Of a stretch of 45,034 nt of DNA, positions 35,590-43,461 are shown one piece after another (positions within the stretch are counted from its first letter, which is position 1; each line of letters starts with the position of its first letter). Origin of the DNA: Bacteriovoracaceae bacterium (GTDB lineage Bacteria > Bdellovibrionota > Bacteriovoracia > Bacteriovoracales > Bacteriovoracaceae); assembly GCA_016786485.1 (NCBI GenBank), contig JAEUWD010000028.1:1-45034 (forward strand). Direction: 5' to 3'. Both the position numbers and the translations under genes were made by a program. The notes under the pieces were generated by a model. The model was not told the origin of the DNA. It saw only the letters and a list, made by a program, of their open reading frames with translations, and made no database searches.

Positions 35590-36483
35590 TTAATGGTTTT
35601 TCGGAGCTTTAGCAACATTTTCACTCTGCTTTTGCACAGCAATAATCAGGATCATAAGCAGTGGCCCAAGGAAAGTACTAAGTATTCCGACCGGGATTTC
35701 TGCACCATAGAAGGTTAAGTGAAAGACTGCGTTGTCTAAAAAGGCCAAGAAAAATCCACAAACAAGACTGCCAACATAGAATTGGCGACCTAAATCTCCA
35801 CGGAAGTATGGCAAGGAGCGAATGAAAAAAGGAAACAATAAACCAAGAAATGAAAAAACACCAAAGAAACAATAACTCACACCACTCAGAAGAAAGGCTG
35901 CCAATAAGGCCCGGCGAATAACTGGTACCGGATTAATTCCCATGTTCCATGAGAAGTCGTTTCCATAATTGAGTGCTGATAACTTTTTAAGATGAGTTTT
36001 TAAATAGATAAGTCCAGCTACAAAAACTAAAGCCAAAAAACAAAGGTAAAAAAAATTCACGAACTTAAAATTGCCAAACCAAAGCTGTGATGGAAATTCT
36101 AAACCTTTGGCCAAAAAGAAAAAATAAAAAAGTGAAAATACGCCACCCACAAAAAGATTAAAGCAAACACCCATAATAAGAATGTCTGAAAGATAAACAG
36201 CGAAATCTTGCTTGTTATTATTTTTCACTTTCAAACCCAGGACTAACAGAGCAAATACGATGAGGAACACAGCTGACGAAACAAATTCTAATGAATGAGA
36301 AATACCTAATGAAGTAATCAGTAAATGACAGATAAGAATAATCAATGCCACTACACCATCGAAACCAAGAGTCGAAGGAGAGGATAATTGGTTTTGTGTC
36401 ACAGTCTGAGTTAAATTACCAGCGGTGAATAAAAAACATCCCACAAAAAAAGCGCAAACAAATCTCATGATTTCATAATTCAT
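35590..36483 (-). CDS. FecCD/BtuC-family ABC transporter permease
   Basis: Polytopic inner-membrane protein, 297 aa, about eight or nine hydrophobic segments. Family features: SPSTLGFDGVVALIIL near 35 (the P-x-x-LG pattern), FLGLLFPFFIRS, and EIPVGILSTFLGPLLMILII at the end. Shorter than typical 330-aa BtuC/FhuB relatives. It overlaps the ATPase gene by 11 bp and forms a compact cassette with it and the substrate-binding lipoprotein. Expected substrate is an iron-siderophore, heme or cobalamin; the sequence does not say which. Confidence 0.85.
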   Translation of the reverse strand: MNYEIMRFVCAFFVGCFLFTAGNLTQTVTQNQLSSPSTLGFDGVVALIILICHLLITSLGISHSLEFVSSAVFLIVFALLVLGLKVKNNNKQDFAVYLSDILIMGVCFNLFVGGVFSLFYFFFLAKGLEFPSQLWFGNFKFVNFFYLCFLALVFVAGLIYLKTHLKKLSALNYGNDFSWNMGINPVPVIRRALLAAFLLSGVSYCFFGVFSFLGLLFPFFIRSLPYFRGDLGRQFYVGSLVCGFFLAFLDNAVFHLTFYGAEIPVGILSTFLGPLLMILIIAVQKQSENVAKAPKNH

Positions 36484-37066
36484 AAATTTCCGTTTGAAAT
36501 TCCGTTTGGCTTTTCAAAATATAAGTTTTGTCGAAAAAGTCTGAAGGCCAATGTGTTTTGTGTTCAATAATAAAAAGTTTTTTATGCGATTTTAATTTTA
36601 TCAAATAATTCATTAAAGCTGTCGACTTACTTTCATCCAGAAACTGAAAAGGTTCATCTAGAAAATAAAAATCCGCATTCAGACATAAGGTCGTGATGAG
36701 TTTTAGTAATTGATTTTCTCCACCAGACAGCTGGCGAATTTCAGTCTTCAACTTGTCTTTAAACTCGAACATATGGATGAGATCATTTTGTAGATTTTGA
36801 GTTACATTTTTGTCTCGAGAAAATTCTAAACTCAAATTCAAAAGATGCTGAACCGTAAAACCAGGCAACGCCGGTTGCGGTGATTGTGAGCAATAAGCCA
36901 CGGTGGTTTTTTCAAAAATGTTTAAAGTATTTTGTTTGATATAATCCAAACACGTGCTTTTACCGGTTCCATTATTTCCTTTTAGCAAAAGCGTTCGAGC
37001 ATTGCCAAAATCTATAACCCCTTGGATTTGTTTATATTTTCTTTGTATATCTAATTTTATCTTCAT
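36473..37066 (-). CDS. ABC transporter ATP-binding protein (short)
   Basis: 197-aa ATPase: Walker A GNNGTGKST (30-38), a Q-loop-like AYCSQSPQP, signature LSGGE (113-117), Walker B FYFLDEP (133-139) and an H-loop at IIEHKTHW. About 50-60 residues shorter than BtuD/FhuC, lacking most of the usual C-terminal part and trimmed near the N-terminus, yet all catalytic motifs are in place. It overlaps the permease start by 11 bp, and the substrate-binding gene lies 130 bp upstream on the same strand. It is presumably the energy unit of the importer. Confidence 0.88.
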   Translation of the reverse strand: MKIKLDIQRKYKQIQGVIDFGNARTLLLKGNNGTGKSTCLDYIKQNTLNIFEKTTVAYCSQSPQPALPGFTVQHLLNLSLEFSRDKNVTQNLQNDLIHMFEFKDKLKTEIRQLSGGENQLLKLITTLCLNADFYFLDEPFQFLDESKSTALMNYLIKLKSHKKLFIIEHKTHWPSDFFDKTYILKSQTEFQTEIYEL

Positions 37067-37195
37067 AATTCTAAAGTTATTTACTCAAGTATTCGATAAG
37101 CTACGTATTGGAGCTTATATGTTGACCCATTTGGATACATTAGTAAAAAAAACTCTCTCACTTGCTTCGTTATTTTTTCTTTTCCTGATTTTCCC

Positions 37196-38047
37196 TTATT
37201 TTTTTTCATAAACAAATTTTTGTGTAAAATCCCGCATAAAATAAATCTGGCTCAAGCCTGGGATGAGAGCACCTTTGGCCCCCACGTTCCAACGAGACTT
37301 GGTTACTGAATTCAAAACAAATTCATCGGCCTCGTGAACACCTACAAACTGGGTCCCGGCAGGCATAGCATCTAAAATCTTTTTAGACCAAACCACATAT
37401 TCGAGTTCAGATGGATAAGTTTTTAACTTTTTTTGTTCTATCCAAAATTTTACAAAAAGATCGTTGAGAATAATGAGATTTGGAAAACGTTCTGTTTTAA
37501 TATGTCCGAGAAAAAAAATAATTTGTTCTGACCAGCCTGGGTGTTTGAAAAGCTTTTCTTTAATCTCACTCACTTGTTTCTGCAGTTTTAAGATTCGTTC
37601 TTCGCAGCCAACCAGGTAAGGTCTTAGTTCCGTCAGAGATTGCTCAAATACCTGAAAAGGATTAATTCCTCGAGTCGTTATTAATTTCTTTTCTCCAGGA
37701 TAACGGCTGAGAACTTTTTTTAGCTCAGCACTTTGGTCGAAATAAAGGACTAGATTTTGATAATCCTTAAAAGCTTTCTGAGAGAGTAAAACACCTCCTG
37801 CAATTTTCTTTTCTTCAATCCCTTTGAACGAAATAGGATGAAAGGTTGAAATGCCTTTGAGTTGTTTATCTTGAAGCAAATCAAATTCCACCAACAAGGA
37901 AGTCACAGGGCCAGACAACGAAATAAAATCGTGCTTTTTATCAAGCTCACAAGCCAATAGATGAGAAGTCGTCAAAAAAAAGAAGAAAAAAAAGTTAGAA
38001 ACCGTCATTATCAAGAGCTTCGTTGGCCAATTGATCACAGTATTCAT
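37196..38047 (-). CDS. FecB/BtuF-like periplasmic substrate-binding lipoprotein
   Basis: Binding protein of the importer, 283 aa from the ATG at 38047; starts at 38065 and 38008 are also possible and no start has a good SD. The leader contains six consecutive Phe and ends in the lipobox L-L-A-C, so a lipid anchor is likely. The mature part opens with ISLSGPVTSLLVEFDLLQDKQLKGIS, the usual opening of class III binding proteins, and has a long central helix (about residues 130-150). The N-terminus overlaps the end of rnhA by 53 bp with this start. Confidence 0.72.
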   Translation of the reverse strand: MNTVINWPTKLLIMTVSNFFFFFFLTTSHLLACELDKKHDFISLSGPVTSLLVEFDLLQDKQLKGISTFHPISFKGIEEKKIAGGVLLSQKAFKDYQNLVLYFDQSAELKKVLSRYPGEKKLITTRGINPFQVFEQSLTELRPYLVGCEERILKLQKQVSEIKEKLFKHPGWSEQIIFFLGHIKTERFPNLIILNDLFVKFWIEQKKLKTYPSELEYVVWSKKILDAMPAGTQFVGVHEADEFVLNSVTKSRWNVGAKGALIPGLSQIYFMRDFTQKFVYEKK

Positions 38048-38633
38048 TTTGCGGATGGCCCGCATGACCTTTAACCCATCTGAAATTCACCGAAACCTTT
38101 CGATAGGCTTCATCCAACTGTTGCCAAAGATCGATATTTTCCGGGGCCTTATTATCCGCTTTTTTCCAACCACGCTCTTTCCATTGCGGCACCCATTTAC
38201 TGATACCATCAACCACATAACGAGAATCGGTAAAAAGCCAAGCTCGACCATTGTTTTTATTTTTTTGAGAATAATCGTAAAAGTATTCAAGACACTTAAT
38301 CGCGCCAGTAAGTTCCATGCGGTTGTTCGTTGTTTGCTCTTCGACCGCTGCCTCCGCCACCAACACTTCTCCGCTCGAAGCCTGCATCATCATCGCCCAT
38401 GAACCAGGACCAGGATTTCCGCGACAAGCGCCATCTGAAAAAAGGGCAAATTCACCTAAGGCCAATTCACTTGGAACCGGAAAAGATTTTTCGTCAGAAC
38501 TATTTGTTTCATTTTCTTCGAGGAGCGAAATTTGTTCCTCAATAAAAGCTAGAACTTCCGCCATTTTCCCATCGGATGGTAAATGTTTTTTGAGGTCTGA
38601 GACGGCTTTTGAAAGTTTCTTTTTTATTTTCAT
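37995..38633 (-). CDS. rnhA: Ribonuclease HI with N-terminal extension
   Basis: 212 aa; the RNase HI domain begins near 60. Catalytic carboxylates are D67 (FSDGACRGNPGPGSW), E107 (NNRMELTGAI), D136 (LFTDSRYVVDGI) and D200 (NEYCDQLAN), with the GHAGHP loop at 189-194. It degrades RNA in RNA/DNA hybrids. The first about 58 residues are a Lys/Glu/Leu-rich helix plus a Ser/Glu linker with no similarity to the eukaryotic HBD that I can see. It starts one base after the tyrS stop; its end overlaps the binding-protein gene. Confidence 0.95.
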   Translation of the reverse strand: MKIKKKLSKAVSDLKKHLPSDGKMAEVLAFIEEQISLLEENETNSSDEKSFPVPSELALGEFALFSDGACRGNPGPGSWAMMMQASSGEVLVAEAAVEEQTTNNRMELTGAIKCLEYFYDYSQKNKNNGRAWLFTDSRYVVDGISKWVPQWKERGWKKADNKAPENIDLWQQLDEAYRKVSVNFRWVKGHAGHPQNEYCDQLANEALDNDGF

Positions 38634-38634
38634 T

Positions 38635-39879
38635 TTAAACTAATTTGATAAATTTTCTCTTCCCGATTTTTAAAACTTTGCCTTTTAAATCTTCCGTAAA
38701 AAGAAATTTCTCATCAGTTAATTTATCACCATCAACGACGCTAACAGCATTTTGCTTAATCATTCTACGCGCTTCACTATTTGACGGTAAGGCCCCGCAA
38801 GCGACTAGCAATGCCACCAATCCCATACCACGTTCAAACTTGAACTCTTCTACTTCATCGGGAATTTTGCCTTTGGCAAAAACACGCTCAAATTGTTCAC
38901 GCATTTCGTGGCCTTTTTCAGCACCATGAAACAACGCTACCACTCGCTCGGCGATTAATTTTTTTGCAATATTCGGATGAATGCTATTTGACTCTAAGTC
39001 TTTCGCAAATTTCTCGTACTCATCTTTATTCATATTGGCCGCGTACTTCGCGTAATCCAACATCAACTTATCTGGGATACTCATGACCTTTCCGAATTTA
39101 TCAAAAGGCTCATCGAGAACTCCAATATAGTTTCCTAGCGACTTACTCATTTTCTGGGTGCCACATAAACCGGTTAAGATCGGAGTTAAGAGTGCCACTT
39201 GCTGACGAAGATTTTTATTTTTCTGATAATCACGCCCCATCAGAACGTTAAACTTCTGATCACTACCACCAAGCTCAACATCAGCTGAAATAAAAACTGA
39301 ATCGATTCCTTGGAGTACTGGATAGAAAAGTTCATGCAAACTGAGTGATTGATTTTCTTCTAAACGATTTTTAAAAGTATCATGGGCCAAAAGTTTTGCC
39401 ACGGTCGTTTGACCGGCCCACCCCATGACATCGATAAGATTTTTATCACCAAACCATTCTGATTGGTAACGAACCTCAGTCTGTTTTTGCTCAATCACCG
39501 TAAAAATTTGTTCCATATATCTTTCAGCATTAGCACGGGCCTGAGCTAATGTGAGTGGTGGACGTGACTCCGTCTTACCAGTTGGATCACCAATTTGAGC
39601 GGTGTAATCTCCAATGATCACCACGCCAGTATGACCCATCTCTTGAAAAACTCGCATTTTTCTTAAGGGTACCAAGTGACCAATATGCACATCAAAACCG
39701 GTTGGGTCGATACCGTATTTAACTCTCAATGGCTTAGCGTTTTCAATTGAGTGACGAAGCATCTTTTTAAAGTCCTCAATCGGCGTGATTTCCACGGCCC
39801 CAAACTCTAAAATAGCGAGTTGGCGATTGAGTTCTGCTTCGACTTCTTTTTCACTTAAATTTTTCTTTAAATTTCCCAT
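38635..39879 (-). CDS. tyrS: Tyrosyl-tRNA synthetase
   Basis: Class I synthetase, 414 aa. HIGH motif at 66-69 (DVHIGHLVPLRKMR), GDYTAQIGDPTGK near 90-102, KMSKS at 243-247 (TQKMSKSLGNYIGV), and an S4-type RNA-binding domain at the C-terminus (SNSEARRMIKQNAVSVVDGDKL). Layout fits the TyrZ-like group. rnhA follows by one base, so the two are probably co-transcribed. The 5' end lies near the divergent PTPS/QueD gene. Confidence 0.96.
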   Translation of the reverse strand: MGNLKKNLSEKEVEAELNRQLAILEFGAVEITPIEDFKKMLRHSIENAKPLRVKYGIDPTGFDVHIGHLVPLRKMRVFQEMGHTGVVIIGDYTAQIGDPTGKTESRPPLTLAQARANAERYMEQIFTVIEQKQTEVRYQSEWFGDKNLIDVMGWAGQTTVAKLLAHDTFKNRLEENQSLSLHELFYPVLQGIDSVFISADVELGGSDQKFNVLMGRDYQKNKNLRQQVALLTPILTGLCGTQKMSKSLGNYIGVLDEPFDKFGKVMSIPDKLMLDYAKYAANMNKDEYEKFAKDLESNSIHPNIAKKLIAERVVALFHGAEKGHEMREQFERVFAKGKIPDEVEEFKFERGMGLVALLVACGALPSNSEARRMIKQNAVSVVDGDKLTDEKFLFTEDLKGKVLKIGKRKFIKLV

Positions 39880-39966
39880 AATTCCCAGCTTTTATTCGAG
39901 TATTTTCTTATACTTGTTACTATATGAAAAGCAAATGGCTTATGATATATTGCCCCCTACCCATAC

Positions 39967-39982
39967 GAGGAGATGCTTTGTG
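39967..39982 (+). promoter_or_regulatory. Shine-Dalgarno and GTG start of the PTPS/QueD-family gene
   Basis: GAGGAG (39967-39972) is spaced 7 nt from the GTG at 39980-39982. This is the best start: the upstream in-frame ATGs at 39785 and 39935 have no SD, the first lies inside tyrS on the opposite strand, and the protein from the GTG begins right where PTPS-family sequences do. Confidence 0.75.
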
Positions 39983-40474
39983 GAGAACAATTATTCCATA
40001 AAGGTTTATAAACAATATTTTAATTTCGCTTCCAGTCATTTTATGTTGTTTGAAAATGGCACGCGAGAGCCTCTCCATGGCCATAATTATCGAGTTATGG
40101 TGAAGGGTGATTGCCCTCAATTAGTGGGCGATATGGTGTTTGATTTTTTAGATATTAAGCCCATCGTACGGGAAATTTGCGATAGCTTGGACCACAAACT
40201 CATCATTCCAAAAGACAATACTCATTTGAAGATTTTTGAAGTTGAAAATAACTACAATATCAATACCGCTGATGGTGCCTTTTTCAGCATTCCAAAAACA
40301 GATGTTTTATTACTGCCGATTCAAAATTCAAGTGCTGAACGAATCGCAACTTATATTTCTGAAGAAGTTCGCAGACTAGTTAAAGAACGTTATCAATTTC
40401 AATTTAAGCAGCTGGAAGTGGAAGTCGAGGAAACCCCAGGACAATCTGCGACTTTTGTTTCCTACGAGGATTAA
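39980..40474 (+). CDS. 6-pyruvoyl-tetrahydropterin synthase / QueD family enzyme
   Basis: 164 aa from the GTG at 39980. Zinc ligands H20 (FNFASSH), H33 and H35 (LHGHNYRV); the LDHKL segment (D71-H72) and EVEETPG near the end complete the family pattern. E. coli QueD has a catalytic Cys four residues before the first His of HGH; here that position is Arg (R29) and Glu (E30) stands at -3, in REPLHGH. This resembles the PTPS-III type, known for a folate-pathway role, more than QueD, so I leave the symbol empty. Followed by the M14 peptidase after 2 bp, probably one transcript. Confidence 0.85.
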   Translation: MENNYSIKVYKQYFNFASSHFMLFENGTREPLHGHNYRVMVKGDCPQLVGDMVFDFLDIKPIVREICDSLDHKLIIPKDNTHLKIFEVENNYNINTADGAFFSIPKTDVLLLPIQNSSAERIATYISEEVRRLVKERYQFQFKQLEVEVEETPGQSATFVSYED

Positions 40475-40476
40475 TA

Positions 40477-41163
40477 ATGAATTTCGTTGAACTAAAACCA
40501 GGCCTAAGTGTTGAGGGAGTGGAAATTCCCGCTTATAAAACAGAAACTAAAGCTAAAAAATATATCTATCTAGTTGGTGGAACGCATGGAGATGAAGTCG
40601 AAGGCGTTTATGTACTAAAAAAATACTACGAGTGGCTTCAAAGCAATACTGAATTAGAAGAATTACCTATCGTGGTGATTCCTATTCTGAATGTTGATGG
40701 CTACAAAAATGGGACACGTGTTAATGCACGCGCGGTTGATTTAAATCGTAACTATCCATCAAAAGATTGGAGTCCTGAATTTAAAAAAGACCGCTACTTC
40801 CCGGGTGAAGCTGCTTTAAGCGAACCTGAGAATCAATTCTTGGTAAAACTTTTTGATAAATATAAACCGGCAATCGTTTTAAGTTTCCATACATGGAAAC
40901 CTGTTATTAATTATAATGGAGACTGTGGTGATATTGCCCGCGTTCTATCAGAAGAAAATGAATATCCTGTCGCAGATTATATCGGTTACCCAACCCCAGG
41001 TTCTCTCGGTTCTTTTGTCCCAGAAAAATACAATGCGGGTGTTATAACTTTTGAATGTCCAAACTTTGATGAAAATAAAAATCTTCAGCAAATCTGGGAA
41101 GAAAATGAAGTGGGATTGAAGAAACTCTTCACCGACGGTCTCTTACAGAAAAAACTGCAATAA
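40477..41163 (+). CDS. M14 zinc carboxypeptidase (MpaA-like murein peptide amidase)
   Basis: 228-aa cytoplasmic (no signal peptide) metallo-carboxypeptidase. Zinc site H37-x-x-E40 (GGTHGDEVEG) and H138 (SFHTW), substrate-binding Arg in VDLNRNYP (R91), catalytic Glu in ITFECP (E193). Short version close to E. coli MpaA, which cuts gamma-D-Glu-mDap in recycled murein tripeptides. With the epimerase at 13565-14572 it would complete a murein-peptide recycling route; alternatively it is a general peptidase. It ends 3 bp from the convergent ferredoxin gene. Confidence 0.87.
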   Translation: MNFVELKPGLSVEGVEIPAYKTETKAKKYIYLVGGTHGDEVEGVYVLKKYYEWLQSNTELEELPIVVIPILNVDGYKNGTRVNARAVDLNRNYPSKDWSPEFKKDRYFPGEAALSEPENQFLVKLFDKYKPAIVLSFHTWKPVINYNGDCGDIARVLSEENEYPVADYIGYPTPGSLGSFVPEKYNAGVITFECPNFDENKNLQQIWEENEVGLKKLFTDGLLQKKLQ

Positions 41164-41166
41164 GAA

Positions 41167-42030
41167 TTAACCAGCTTTCGTGTATTTGATAACTTCAACA
41201 GGACAAGCTTCTGCTGCTTCTTGAATACGTAAACCATCATCTAATGGTGGATTTGGTCTAACGATACATGTATCAGCTAAAACTTCGAAAACTTCAGGAT
41301 AAATATCTTCACAAGCGTTACAAACGATACAACCTGGCTCGATCCAAACTTTCGCCATTTTGTAATTTTCTGCTGAAACTGCAGGCTTAGCAGTATCAGC
41401 CGTGCCCGCGCCGCTACCTTGGAAATAAGCTGCAAAAATTGGATTCGTGGGAATCGCAATCTGAGCACCTTTTCCCGGAACGACATCAGCAATAAAACTT
41501 CTATCAGGAATTTGAATGGGTGACTTACTATCAACTGTCTCAACGGTGTATTTCTTTTTGAATTCTTCTACTGTTTGCTCAGCTGCAATGCACTCCGCTT
41601 TGAACTTTGGTGATTTATAATCAAACTGGAAAGTCACTCCGTCTTTATCAGAAAGAAGTTCAACTGCCATTGTTGATTTTTCAAAACCTTGAGCATTCAT
41701 TAAATTAGCAAAAGCATCACCAAAATCGACTTCCATCACAAATGAATCATCTTTTGGTTCAAACTCTTTCGACAATTCAATCTGACTTGGTTTACCAAAC
41801 GGATTAAAGAGTTTCACTCTTAAGCGATGAATTCCTGCTGGTTCTTTAGCAGCATTCCAACGTAAACAGAACGCGAATGAATTTTTATTAGTAGCTTTTA
41901 AAATAATTAATTTAGGTTTTCCAAGATATGTTTCAACACCACCGATGACTAAATTTAAAATGGCGAGCGTGACTAAAAAGCCACCAACTAAAATCCCTGA
42001 AACTCCCATTGCGATCATACTGGAACTCAT
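41167..42030 (-). CDS. Membrane-anchored ferredoxin-domain protein
   Basis: 287 aa in three parts: an N-terminal transmembrane helix (about 9-33), a globular region (about 40-190) that I do not recognise, and a C-terminal ferredoxin-type module with C234-x2-C237-x2-C240 and C276-P, enough for a single 4Fe-4S (or 3Fe-4S) cluster. Between them is an Ala/Gly/Thr linker. No similar fusion comes to mind. It lies downstream of truB with a 59-bp gap holding the 12-bp palindrome at 42042-42053. The cluster probably faces the cytoplasm, as the N-terminal helix lacks a clear signal peptidase site (inference). Confidence 0.8.
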   Translation of the reverse strand: MSSSMIAMGVSGILVGGFLVTLAILNLVIGGVETYLGKPKLIILKATNKNSFAFCLRWNAAKEPAGIHRLRVKLFNPFGKPSQIELSKEFEPKDDSFVMEVDFGDAFANLMNAQGFEKSTMAVELLSDKDGVTFQFDYKSPKFKAECIAAEQTVEEFKKKYTVETVDSKSPIQIPDRSFIADVVPGKGAQIAIPTNPIFAAYFQGSGAGTADTAKPAVSAENYKMAKVWIEPGCIVCNACEDIYPEVFEVLADTCIVRPNPPLDDGLRIQEAAEACPVEVIKYTKAG

Positions 42031-42041
42031 AGCAAAACCTC

Positions 42042-42053
42042 ATAACATGTTAT
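42042..42053. repeat. 12-bp perfect palindrome before the ferredoxin gene
   Basis: ATAACATGTTAT, a perfect palindrome centred 18 bp upstream of the start codon at 42030. Its place suits a repressor or activator site. It is not an FNR or Fur consensus that I know. Confidence 0.4.
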
Positions 42054-42089
42054 CTGATATAATTATTATAACTACTTAGCATTGTAAAT

Positions 42090-43103
42090 CTAAGTTGCCG
42101 ATGAACCAACTGTTTTCAAGCTGTCGGCCAATTTTCTCTGCAAGGCAGAATGCTGAATCGAGTCAATTGCGTATGGGAAATTAAATAATGGTCTAAGTTC
42201 TGAATTTTCAAGTTGTGCCAATCCAATAACCTCACCTAAAGAATCTGTGACCCAAACACGTTGTTTTTCGTGTTGAGTTGATTCCTTGACTAGAACAGTT
42301 CGTCCTTGGCCATAATTAACGGTATCAGCTGCGTCCAATTGGATTCTGCTCAATGGTAAAACACTCAAAGGATCGAGAGCCTTTTCATCCAAAAGTTGAA
42401 ATTCAGGGGTTTCAATTAATTTTGAATCAATCGTACTATCCAGATTAATTTGACCGATATTTTCTCGTACTAATTCTTGAAGATATCCTAGGGTTCCTAA
42501 ATGTTGCGCGCAATCTTCAAAAAGGGTTCGAATATAGGTACCTGAACTGACTTGAAAACGAATTTCCAAATTTGGAAAATCGTATTTAACGACTTCAACT
42601 TTATAAATCTGACGCAATTTTTTTTCTTTTTGAATAATAACCCCATCGCGGGCCCATTCATGTAAGCGTTTACCTTCATACTTAGCGGCGGAATAAGCCG
42701 GCGGTGCTTGCCAATATTCACCTTCAAACTTGGCCTTAAATTGAGCATTTAGAAATTCCACATCGAATTTAGCAATCACAGTATTCAGATAATCCGTGGT
42801 ATCAGTTCCAGTGACTTGACCGGTCCAATCTCCTGTATCCATTTTAGTCCCAAGCTTGCCACGAGCTAAATAGGTTTTGGGAAGATATTCATGAACGTAT
42901 TCATTCATGCGACTGGCCCCATTGATACCTATTAATAAAATACCTTCGGCAAATGAATCAAGGGTGCCAAAATGACCGATACGTAATTTTTTATTTCCGA
43001 TTTTATTTTTTAATTGCTTAACCACATGAAGCGAAGATACGCCTTTAGGCTTATAAATATTTAGGACACAAGGTTTTTTGAAATCTTTATCAATGAGAAT
43101 CAT
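42090..43103 (-). CDS. truB: tRNA pseudouridine-55 synthase
   Basis: 337 aa. Conserved NIYKPKGVSS start, the catalytic motif GHFGTLDSFAEGILLIGI with D49, the KTYLARGKLGTKMDTGD segment, and the SGTYIRTLFEDCAQHLG motif in the second half; a C-terminal PUA-like tail follows. The usual GTLDP has Ser in place of Pro. It makes the universal T-loop pseudouridine. It overlaps rbfA by 14 bp and continues the infB-rbfA-truB order known from nusA-infB operons. Confidence 0.96.
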   Translation of the reverse strand: MILIDKDFKKPCVLNIYKPKGVSSLHVVKQLKNKIGNKKLRIGHFGTLDSFAEGILLIGINGASRMNEYVHEYLPKTYLARGKLGTKMDTGDWTGQVTGTDTTDYLNTVIAKFDVEFLNAQFKAKFEGEYWQAPPAYSAAKYEGKRLHEWARDGVIIQKEKKLRQIYKVEVVKYDFPNLEIRFQVSSGTYIRTLFEDCAQHLGTLGYLQELVRENIGQINLDSTIDSKLIETPEFQLLDEKALDPLSVLPLSRIQLDAADTVNYGQGRTVLVKESTQHEKQRVWVTDSLGEVIGLAQLENSELRPLFNFPYAIDSIQHSALQRKLADSLKTVGSSAT

Positions 43104-43449
43104 CAGATGAACTCTTTAACAAATTTTCAATTTTTAATTCATCTTCGTATTGGGAATTATAAAGAAAATGAAGTTCAGGAGTGTGTTTTACTTTTAATAC
43201 TTTCGACAGTTGCTGCCGTAACTTACCACTATATTTTTCCAGCGCAGCTTTACAGTCGCCTCTTTTGGTAGAATCAAAAGTGTCCCAAAAAATTTTAGCA
43301 TGTGAATACTCAGGGCTTAATTCCACTTTAACCACAGTAACAAAAGTTAACTCTGAACCTTTGAATTCAGTTCTTAGAAATGAATTCAAAGTATTTAAAA
43401 CTTGTTCTTGGTATTTTTCGTGTGAAAAAGAATTCTTACGATTATTCAC
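43090..43449 (-). CDS. rbfA: Ribosome-binding factor A
   Basis: 119-aa 30S maturation factor. It has the KH-type pattern EKYQEQVLNTLNSFLRTEF...LTFVTVVKVELSPEYSHAKIFWDTF and a C-terminal LSKVLKVKHTPELHFLYNS before ENLLKSS. Length normal. Encoded between infB and truB as in many bacteria, 12 nt after the infB stop. Confidence 0.93.
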   Translation of the reverse strand: MNNRKNSFSHEKYQEQVLNTLNSFLRTEFKGSELTFVTVVKVELSPEYSHAKIFWDTFDSTKRGDCKAALEKYSGKLRQQLSKVLKVKHTPELHFLYNSQYEDELKIENLLKSSSDDSH

Positions 43450-43461
43450 AAATACGACCTA

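Noticed and set aside
39785-39979. N-terminal extension of the PTPS-family protein to an upstream ATG
   Set aside because: The extension is antisense to tyrS, unlike any PTPS N-terminus, and the GTG at 39980 has a perfect GAGGAG site.
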